Source: an uncultured Lachnospiraceae bacterium
Lineage (GTDB): Bacteria; Bacillota; Clostridia; Lachnospirales; Lachnospiraceae
DNA length: 37,213 nucleotides
Direction: 5' to 3'
NCBI GenBank assembly: GCA_910580195.1
Contig: CAJTWA010000045.1
Coordinates: forward strand, 1-37,213
Shown here in pieces: positions 32,414-37,213 of the stretch. Made by a program: the position numbers and the translations under genes. The notes under the pieces are model-generated. The model was given only the letters and a program-made list of their open reading frames with translations, was not told the origin of the DNA and ran no database searches. Every line of letters begins with the position of its first letter. The first letter of the stretch is position 1.

Positions 32414-33775
32414 ATGAATAAATTATCAGATGATTTTACCCAAGGGAATATTGCGAAGAAGCTGTTAAAGTTTATGGTGCCCATCTTAGGCGCGTTGGTG
32501 CTGCAGGCCATGTACGGCGCCGTTGATTTGCTGGTGGTTGGGCAGTTCGGCACGAGCGCAGGGATTTCTGCGGTGTCTACGGGGAGCAATATCATTAACC
32601 TTGCTACGTTTGTCATTACCGGGCTGACGATGGGCGTGACGGTCTTAATCAGCCGTTACCTTGGGGAACGGACGCCGGAAAGGATTGGGAAAGTGATTGG
32701 CGGCGCCATTGCTTTCTTTTTCTTGCTGACGGCAGTGATGATGGTCCTGCTGCTGGCTTTTGCGCCGGGGTTTGCGGGGCTTTTAAATGCGCCGGAAGAG
32801 GCTTATGGCCTGACGGTTTCGTATGTGCGGATTTGCGGGGCAGGGCTGGTCTTTGTAGTTGCTTATAATGTCATCAGCGGGATTTTCCGGGGGCTTGGGA
32901 ATTCCCGGCTGCCATTAGTTTTCGTTTCCATTGCCTGTGTGGTAAATATTGCCGGGGATTTGCTGTTTGTAGCGGTGTTCCAGATGGATGTGGCGGGGGC
33001 TGCCCTTGCTACGATTCTGGCGCAGCTTGTCAGCGTGGTGCTGTCGCTGGTGATTATCCGGCGGCAGGAGCTTCCCTTTTCGGTGGCAAGGTCCGATATT
33101 GGCTTTAACCCCGAAATAAAGAATTTCTTAAAGCTGGGATTTCCCATTGCCTTGCAGGATATGCTGGTAAACATTTCATTTTTGATTCTGTGTGCCATTG
33201 TTAATGGAATTGGGCTGGAGGCTTCTTCCGGCTATGGGATTGCCCAGAAGGTTACGGCTTTCGTCATGCTGATCCCTTCCGCCTTGATGCAGTCTATGTC
33301 GGCCTTTGTGGCGCAGAACGTAGGCGCGGGCAAGGAGGAACGGGCAAAAAAGGCTATGGTGACGGGGATGCTGATTGGGGCGGGTATAGGTGTCTTCATT
33401 TTTGCAGTCAGCTTTTTTGGCGGGGAAATCCCTGCCGCATTATTTACTTCAGACCCGGCCTATATTGCAAGGGCGGCAGAATACTTAAGGGGGTTCAGCC
33501 CGGAGGCGGTTCTGACATGCCTTGTGTTCAGCTATATTGGGTATTTTAACGGCCATGGGAAAACCATGCCGGTGATGGTGCAGGGGATTACTTCGTCTTT
33601 TTTGGTACGTGTGCCATTGTCCTACCTGTTCAGCATCCAGCCGGGGGCAAACTTAGTTACGATTGGGGCGGCAGTGCCGATTACTTCGGTGTATGGGATT
33701 TTGTTTTTTACGGTATGCTTTGGGGCGTTCCAGAAGAAAATGCGGATGGGGCAGGCTCCGCAGGCGTGTTTGTAA
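32414..33775 (+). CDS. MATE-family multidrug/cation efflux transporter
   Basis: Inner-membrane antiporter of 453 residues exporting drugs or metabolites with Na+ or H+. The N-terminus (LSDDFTQGNIAKKLLKFMVP) and the helix-rich body, about 12 membrane segments in two six-helix halves, are typical of the NorM/DinF-like MATE group common in Clostridia. MYGAVDLLVVGQFG, GNSRLPLVFVSIACVVNIAG and ALMQSMSAFVAQNVGAGKEE are conserved family segments. GGAGAGG precedes ATG 32414. It is under probable control of the upstream MarR. Substrate unknown. Confidence 0.94.
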   Translation: MNKLSDDFTQGNIAKKLLKFMVPILGALVLQAMYGAVDLLVVGQFGTSAGISAVSTGSNIINLATFVITGLTMGVTVLISRYLGERTPERIGKVIGGAIAFFFLLTAVMMVLLLAFAPGFAGLLNAPEEAYGLTVSYVRICGAGLVFVVAYNVISGIFRGLGNSRLPLVFVSIACVVNIAGDLLFVAVFQMDVAGAALATILAQLVSVVLSLVIIRRQELPFSVARSDIGFNPEIKNFLKLGFPIALQDMLVNISFLILCAIVNGIGLEASSGYGIAQKVTAFVMLIPSALMQSMSAFVAQNVGAGKEERAKKAMVTGMLIGAGIGVFIFAVSFFGGEIPAALFTSDPAYIARAAEYLRGFSPEAVLTCLVFSYIGYFNGHGKTMPVMVQGITSSFLVRVPLSYLFSIQPGANLVTIGAAVPITSVYGILFFTVCFGAFQKKMRMGQAPQACL

Positions 33776-33793
33776 GGCTGCAGTGGGAAAGGA

Positions 33794-33994
33794 TTATTTT
33801 CCGGTATCAGGGATTGCGCCAAGCAGGGATGCCACAATAGATTTGGTGTCTGTTTTGTCTGCTGTTTGCAGCCTGTCTGGCGTCCGTTCCTTTTTTCTGG
33901 TGATTAAAAATTCGATATAAGAAACAGCTTTTTCATAATCGTCTTCTTCCAAATGTTCTAACAAGGTATTTAACTTTGTTGCAGCAGAATGCAT
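33794..33994 (-). CDS. Small hypothetical protein, antitoxin-like length
   Basis: A 66-residue acidic protein, MHSAATKLNTLLEHLEEDDY followed by EKAVSYIEFLITRKKERTPD and a short tail. It has AAGGAG seven bases before ATG 33994 and a good promoter, so it is very probably expressed. The central segment is an amphipathic helix-turn-helix-like pair of helices of the sort seen in small DUF2281-type proteins that accompany toxins, but I see no partner toxin beside it. It converges on the MATE gene with an 18-bp gap. Function unknown. Confidence 0.65.
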   Translation of the reverse strand: MHSAATKLNTLLEHLEEDDYEKAVSYIEFLITRKKERTPDRLQTADKTDTKSIVASLLGAIPDTGK

Positions 33995-34020
33995 ATTGCC
34001 ACTCCTTCCATTTTTCTTCT

Positions 34021-34049
34021 ATTATAAGCGATTGGGATTGGTTTTACAA
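34021..34049 (-). promoter_or_regulatory. Promoter of the 66-residue protein
   Basis: Minus strand TTGTAA (34044-34049), 17-bp spacer, TATAAT (34021-34026). Confidence 0.65.
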
Positions 34050-34062
34050 GGAGGAACGTAGG

Positions 34063-34137
34063 ATGGAAAAAGAGTTGCCAGTATTCTATCTGGCTGGAAA
34101 TAGGGAGCCATATTGCAAAACATGCGGTACAGCCTGA
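34063..34137 (+). CDS. Possible 24-residue microprotein
   Basis: ATG 34063 follows GGAGG at 34050-34054 and encodes MEKELPVFYLAGNREPYCKT followed by CGTA and a TGA. There is a CxxC pair at the end. The 3' end overlaps the CoA-transferase terminator hairpin, and no promoter is evident, so it may be chance. Confidence 0.22.
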   Translation: MEKELPVFYLAGNREPYCKTCGTA

Positions 34138-34152
34138 GCCATACCGCATGTT
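34119..34152 (-). terminator. Terminator of the CoA-transferase gene
   Basis: AACATGCGGTA (34119-34129) pairs perfectly with TACCGCATGTT (34142-34152). Read on the minus strand it ends in TTTTGC, directly after the stop of the CoA-transferase. Confidence 0.75.
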
Positions 34153-34154
34153 CC

Positions 34155-35495
34155 CTATTTATTGCTTCTTCTCCAGATATGCATTTTTTCTGCTTCTTTA
34201 ATCAGTTCATCCCGGAAGTCAGGATGCGCCACGGAGATAATGGCTTCGCATTTCTGCCAAGCAGAAAGTCCCTTTAAGTTCACCTTGCCGTATTCTGTCA
34301 CCAGATAGTGGATGTTGGCGCGGGTGTCGGTGACAATGGAGCCGGGGTGCAGGGTGGGCAGGATTCTGGATTTCAGTTCCCCGTCTTTGGCCTTGAAGGT
34401 GGAGGAGCAGCAGATAAAGCTCTTCCCGCCGTTGGAAAGGTACGCCCCCAATACAAAGTCAAGCTGCCCGCCTGCCCCGCTGATGTGCTTAATCCCGGAG
34501 GACTCGGAGCTTACCTGCCCGAACAGGTCAATGTCCACGGCGTTGTTGATGGACATGAAGTTGTCCAGCGCGGAAATGGAGCGGATGTCGTTGGTATAAC
34601 TTACCGGCGCGCTTAACAGCTCTGGGTTGTCGTCGATATAGTCGTACATTTTCTTGGTCCCTGCGCCAAAGGCATATGCTTGGCGGAACCGGTCGATATT
34701 TTTCTTGGAACCGTTGATCTTCCCAGCCTTGGCAATGTCCACAAAGGCGTCTACGTACATTTCCGTATGTACCCCGAGGTCTTTTAAGTCGGATTCTGCA
34801 ATCAGGGAACCTACTGCGTTAGGCATCCCGCCAATGCCAAGCTGGAGGCATGCGCCGTTGGGGATTTCTTCCACAATCAGCTTTGCCACTGCCTTGTCCA
34901 CGTCGGTTGCAGGGCCGCCTGCGCCCAATTCCCCGATGGGTGGGTTTTCACCTTCCACGATAAAGTCTACGTCGGAAATATGTACGCCGTTCTCAAATCC
35001 GCCGAGGCAGCGGGGCATATTTTCATTTACTTCCACAATAATTTTTGCAGATGTTTCGCAGACTGCTGCCAAATGGGATGCGTTGGGCCCGAAATTAAAG
35101 AATCCGTGCTTGTCCATTGGGGAAACTTGGAACATGGCAACGCTGTTTTTCACCGGGGAATCCCTGTAGTAGCGTGGCAGCTCAGAGTAGCGGATTGGGG
35201 CATAGTAGGCGCAGCCCTTGTTGATTAGCTTGCGCTCCAGCCCGGACATATGCCAAGAATTCCATGTAAAATGCTCCCCCGCGTCTTCACGTTCAAAAAC
35301 AGCCAGCGGCTTTAAAAGTATGCCGCCCCGCAGGTTGACGTCCTTTAACTCATCCGTGCGCGCTGCCAGCGCCTTGTCCAATGCGTCCGGCGTGCCGTTG
35401 CACCATCCGTAGTCTACCCAGTCGCCAGATTCGATAACTTTTACGGCTTCTTCGGCAGTTACCAGTTTTTCCTGATATTCCTGTGTGTAATCCAT
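34155..35495 (-). CDS. but: Butyryl-CoA:acetate CoA-transferase (or 4-hydroxybutyrate CoA-transferase)
   Basis: Moves CoA from butyryl-CoA to acetate, the last step of butyrate formation in many gut Lachnospiraceae. ATG 35495 (MDYTQEYQEKLVTAEEAVKV) follows AGGGAGG and gives 446 residues. The frame continues upstream to 35891 through a 72-bp repeat array, which I exclude. The acetyl-CoA hydrolase/transferase fold shows GACLQLGIGGMPNAVG, the catalytic Glu245 in HTEMYVDAFVD, and the CoA-binding GAGGQLDFVLGAYLSNGG; it ends HPDFRDELIKEAEKMHIWRR as butyrate-producer enzymes do. Distinguishing acetate from 4-hydroxybutyrate specificity by eye is not safe. A Rex-type operator overlaps its start site. 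Confidence 0.88.
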   Translation of the reverse strand: MDYTQEYQEKLVTAEEAVKVIESGDWVDYGWCNGTPDALDKALAARTDELKDVNLRGGILLKPLAVFEREDAGEHFTWNSWHMSGLERKLINKGCAYYAPIRYSELPRYYRDSPVKNSVAMFQVSPMDKHGFFNFGPNASHLAAVCETSAKIIVEVNENMPRCLGGFENGVHISDVDFIVEGENPPIGELGAGGPATDVDKAVAKLIVEEIPNGACLQLGIGGMPNAVGSLIAESDLKDLGVHTEMYVDAFVDIAKAGKINGSKKNIDRFRQAYAFGAGTKKMYDYIDDNPELLSAPVSYTNDIRSISALDNFMSINNAVDIDLFGQVSSESSGIKHISGAGGQLDFVLGAYLSNGGKSFICCSSTFKAKDGELKSRILPTLHPGSIVTDTRANIHYLVTEYGKVNLKGLSAWQKCEAIISVAHPDFRDELIKEAEKMHIWRRSNK

Positions 35496-35526
35496 GGCTA
35501 AAACCTCCCTGAAAATAAAAAATGGA

Positions 35527-35544
35527 TTGTTAAATATGTAACAT
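35527..35544. promoter_or_regulatory. Rex-type redox operator at the CoA-transferase promoter
   Basis: TTGTTAAATATGTAACAT fits the Rex consensus TTGTTAAnnnnTTAACAA in 12 of 14 defined positions. It lies right at the predicted transcription start and ahead of the ribosome site, so bound Rex would block transcription. Rex, which senses NADH/NAD+, is known to control fermentation genes in Clostridia. Confidence 0.7.
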
Positions 35545-35550
35545 ACTTTC

Positions 35551-35579
35551 ATATTAGCATCTTTCCAGCCGAGGGTCAA
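35551..35579 (-). promoter_or_regulatory. Sigma-A promoter of the CoA-transferase
   Basis: Minus strand TTGACC (35574-35579), 17-bp spacer, TAATAT (35551-35556). Confidence 0.75.
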
Positions 35580-35636
35580 TAGATGGGGGTGTCCTTTGGC
35601 GCAAATTTTTAGGTGGAAGAATCTGTGGATTTGTAT

Positions 35637-35642
35637 TATAAT
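35637..35642 (+). promoter_or_regulatory. -10-like box ahead of the AIM24 gene
   Basis: TATAAT at 35637-35642 with no convincing -35. If used, it would transcribe the 72-bp repeats as a ~300-nt leader of the AIM24 gene. Confidence 0.35.
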
Positions 35643-35679
35643 AGAAAAAGGGGTGCCTGCAGGGCAAAAAGGCGCTGGC

Positions 35680-35895
35680 GCTACAGAAGGGCCTGGCATA
35701 TGCAGGAGGCAAAAGCTGGCGGAGCTATTAGCAAGGATACAAGGACGCAGGGCTACAGCGGGAACCGGCATATACAGGAGGCAAAAGCTGGCGGAGCCGC
35801 CAGCAAGGGCACAAGGACGCAAGGCTATGGCGGGATCTGGCATATACTGGATGCGGGGAGCGCATCGGCGGGCAAACCAGCATTGGCACAAAGGG
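35680..35895. repeat. 72-bp tandem repeat, about three copies
   Basis: GCTAYRG recurs at 35680, 35752 and 35824. Copies 1 and 2 share long identities such as AGGAGGCAAAAGCTGGCGGA; copy 3 is more diverged. Since 72 is a multiple of three, several frames stay open on both strands, producing misleading ORFs. No gene is supported in 35545-35955. Confidence 0.9.
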
Positions 35896-35955
35896 GGCAG
35901 GCTAATTCCGGGAAACCGGTTGGCATAAAATATTTTTCAAAAAGGAGAAGAAGTT

Positions 35956-36636
35956 ATGAGATATCAAGTAATCGGCGATACCATGCCGGCAGTGGAAGTT
36001 GTATTTGACAGGCCGGGGGAAACGATGTATACCCAGTCTGGCGGGATGGCATGGATGTCAGAAGGGGTTTCTATGGATTCCAATATGCGGGGAGGGCTTG
36101 GGAAGAGCATCGGCAGGATGTTTTCTGGGGAATCCCTGTTTATGGCAACCTATAAAGCGGAGCGGCCGGGAGCCATGATTGCCTTTGCATCCACGGTAGC
36201 CGGCGAGGTCCTTCCGGTGGACATTGGGGCTTGCGGCGGCATGATCTGCCAGAAGGGGGCGTTCCTCTGCGCAGAGGAAACGGTGAATTTGAGCGTTGCC
36301 CTGACAAAGAAGCTTTCGGCAGGGTTCTTCGGCGGCGAGGGCTTTATCCTGCAGGACATTTCCGGAAACGGCATGGTGTTCCTTGAAATTGACGGGAATA
36401 AAGTGGAAAAGCAGCTTGCACCGGGGGAAGTGATTAAGGTGGACACCGGAAATGTGGTTGCTTTTGAGAAATCTGTAAAATATGAAGTGGAAACGGTAAA
36501 AGGCATTAAAAATATCTTTTTCGGCGGGGAAGGCTTGTTCCTGACGAAGCTGACAGGGCCTGGCCGGGTAGTTTTGCAGACCCAGAACTTTAATGAGTTT
36601 GCCGGAAGGATTGCACGGCTGATTCCGGGGAAATAA
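35956..36636 (+). CDS. AIM24 / TIGR00266 family protein
   Basis: A 226-residue beta-rich protein of the family named after mitochondrial AIM24; no biochemical function is firmly established in bacteria. The Gly-rich strands are typical: QSGGMAWMSEGVSMDSNMRG, GGLGKSIGRMFSGESLFMAT, PVDIGACGGMICQKGAFLCA, FFGGEGFILQDISGNGMVFL and a near repeat FFGGEGLFLTKLTGPGRVVL. No signal peptide or membrane helix. AAGGAG precedes ATG 35956. It diverges from the CoA-transferase and appears monocistronic. Confidence 0.88.
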   Translation: MRYQVIGDTMPAVEVVFDRPGETMYTQSGGMAWMSEGVSMDSNMRGGLGKSIGRMFSGESLFMATYKAERPGAMIAFASTVAGEVLPVDIGACGGMICQKGAFLCAEETVNLSVALTKKLSAGFFGGEGFILQDISGNGMVFLEIDGNKVEKQLAPGEVIKVDTGNVVAFEKSVKYEVETVKGIKNIFFGGEGLFLTKLTGPGRVVLQTQNFNEFAGRIARLIPGK

Positions 36637-36698
36637 GGGATACATACCCCTTTGGGCAATTTAAGGCCCAGCCTTTTAGGGATTGGATTTCCGTAATG

Positions 36699-36760
36699 GC
36701 TGGTAACAGTTCGGATACCCCTCGGACTGTTGCGGCATACGGCCATTCAGGCCGTATGCC
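36699..36760. repeat. Two hairpins downstream of the AIM24 gene
   Basis: AACAGTTCG pairs with CGGACTGTT around TACCCCT (about 36706-36732), then GGCATACGGCC (36734-36744) pairs perfectly with GGCCGTATGCC (36750-36760) across a 5-nt loop. No T-run follows, so these look like palindromic repeat DNA more than a standard terminator. Confidence 0.6.
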
Positions 36761-36823
36761 TGCGGCCGTTGCGTTTGTACGGCCAGAGAGGCAGACGTGA
36801 GGCTTAGCCGGAACGGTTATACT

Positions 36824-36981
36824 ATTACTCCGGCGGTTAAATATCGACGTTTTTACTTGCCTAAATTTCCATTTGCTGCGTTTTCATCCGTTGACGTAGC
36901 CCCGCTACGCCGCCTTCTTCCGCTTTGCAGATGAAAATTTATTCTGCGTAAAATTCGCCGGTATTTAACCGCCGGAGTAAT
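36824..36981. repeat. 158-bp palindromic MITE-like element
   Basis: Perfect 20-bp terminal inverted repeats, ATTACTCCGGCGGTTAAATA at 36824-36843 and its complement at 36962-36981. Imperfect pairing continues inward (CGACGTTTTTAC with GTAAAATTCGCCG; GTTTTCATC with GATGAAAAT), and a central CGTAG/CTACG hairpin completes it. It carries no ORF. GTAATGGCTGG occurs at 36693-36703 and again at 36977-36987. It may be a non-autonomous mobile repeat or a large folded RNA. It accounts for most of the gene-free stretch before the tRNAs. Confidence 0.75.
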
Positions 36982-37014
36982 GGCTGGCCTTTTTAGAAAA
37001 AATAAAAAAAGTCC

Positions 37015-37043
37015 TTGACAATCCGGCAGATTGCGTGTAATAT
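37015..37043 (+). promoter_or_regulatory. Consensus promoter of the tRNA operon
   Basis: TTGACA (37015-37020), 17-bp spacer, TAATAT (37038-37043), 24 bp before tRNA-Phe. Confidence 0.85.
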
Positions 37044-37066
37044 AATATCGTTGCTGAAATACGCAA

Positions 37067-37139
<73 letters not shown>

Positions 37140-37161
37140 CTCAGAGAGAACGGTAAATTGT

Positions 37162-37213
37162 GCGGGTGTAGTTCAATGGTAGAACACCAGCCTTCCAAGC
37201 TGGACACGTGGGT
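37162..37213 (+). tRNA. tRNA-Gly (anticodon TCC), cut by window end
   Basis: The acceptor 5' strand GCGGGTG, D stem GTTC/GAAC, and anticodon stem CCAGC/GCTGG with loop CTTCCAA (anticodon TCC) are visible. The T arm and 3' acceptor strand lie outside. It follows tRNA-Phe by 22 bp, so both share one transcript. Confidence 0.93.

Noticed and set aside
34155..35891. 578-residue version of the CoA-transferase starting at 35891
   Set aside because: The first 132 residues translate the promoter, the Rex site and the 72-bp repeats; the ribosome site and family N-terminus are at 35495.
35596..36008. Two overlapping plus-strand frames of 110 and 131 residues over the 72-bp repeats
   Set aside because: They are low-complexity translations of the repeats, lack ribosome sites, and exist because the unit length is a multiple of three.

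Overview
The window looks like chromosome from a spore-forming, butyrate-producing gut Clostridia, most likely Lachnospiraceae. The pointers are a butyryl-CoA:acetate CoA-transferase, the sporulation gene spoVT, secreted Ig-like/NlpC and leucine-rich repeat proteins, DinJ/PIN toxin-antitoxin loci and strong AGGAGG-type ribosome binding sites. No sequence search was possible; family calls rest on motifs read by eye.

Region 1 (1 to about 5245) is the right-hand part of an AT-rich mobilizable element. It holds a MOBP-type relaxase (cut by the window edge), an overlapping MobC-like protein, an oriT-like cluster of palindromes, a small HTH regulator, a small accessory protein and a large serine recombinase. 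The recombinase frame has no stop of its own: at about 5244 it runs in frame into the C-terminal 152 residues of SpoVT. The element has therefore apparently inserted inside spoVT, close to codon 31, and the first ~30 codons should lie beyond the other end, outside the window. Excision would rebuild spoVT. This resembles the intervening elements known in sigK and some other sporulation genes and is the most interesting feature here.

Region 2 (5245-19122) is host chromosome: a NodB-type polysaccharide deacetylase, a 1723-residue secreted LRR/EF-hand/FN3 surface protein, the 3' remnant of a PIN toxin, tcdA, an SbcD-like/SbcC-like pair and a class A penicillin-binding protein. The SbcD-like protein has lost two key metal-site residues (Asp to Asn, His to Arg) and its ATPase partner has a short arm with two membrane segments.

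Region 3 (19123-20445) holds two converging toxin-antitoxin loci. One is intact (DinJ-like antitoxin and PIN toxin). In the other the antitoxin is whole but its PIN toxin is cut to 22 residues.

Region 4 (20513-26366, minus strand) is a sensing-and-efflux module: response regulator, short intramembrane-type histidine kinase, ABC ATPase and a 959-residue FtsX-type permease. Three GTCAC repeats exactly 11 bp apart precede the ABC genes and may be the regulator's binding site.

Region 5 (26425-37213) contains a ROK glucokinase, an Ig-like/NlpC-P60 wall hydrolase, a double-domain hemerythrin, galactose mutarotase, a MarR-MATE pair, a small hypothetical protein, the CoA-transferase with a Rex-type operator at its promoter, an AIM24-family protein, a long palindromic repeat, tRNA-Phe and the start of tRNA-Gly. 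Host gene borders repeatedly carry tandem repeats (27, 66, 36 and 72 bp units, plus 33 bp inside the LRR gene). Every unit length is a multiple of three.
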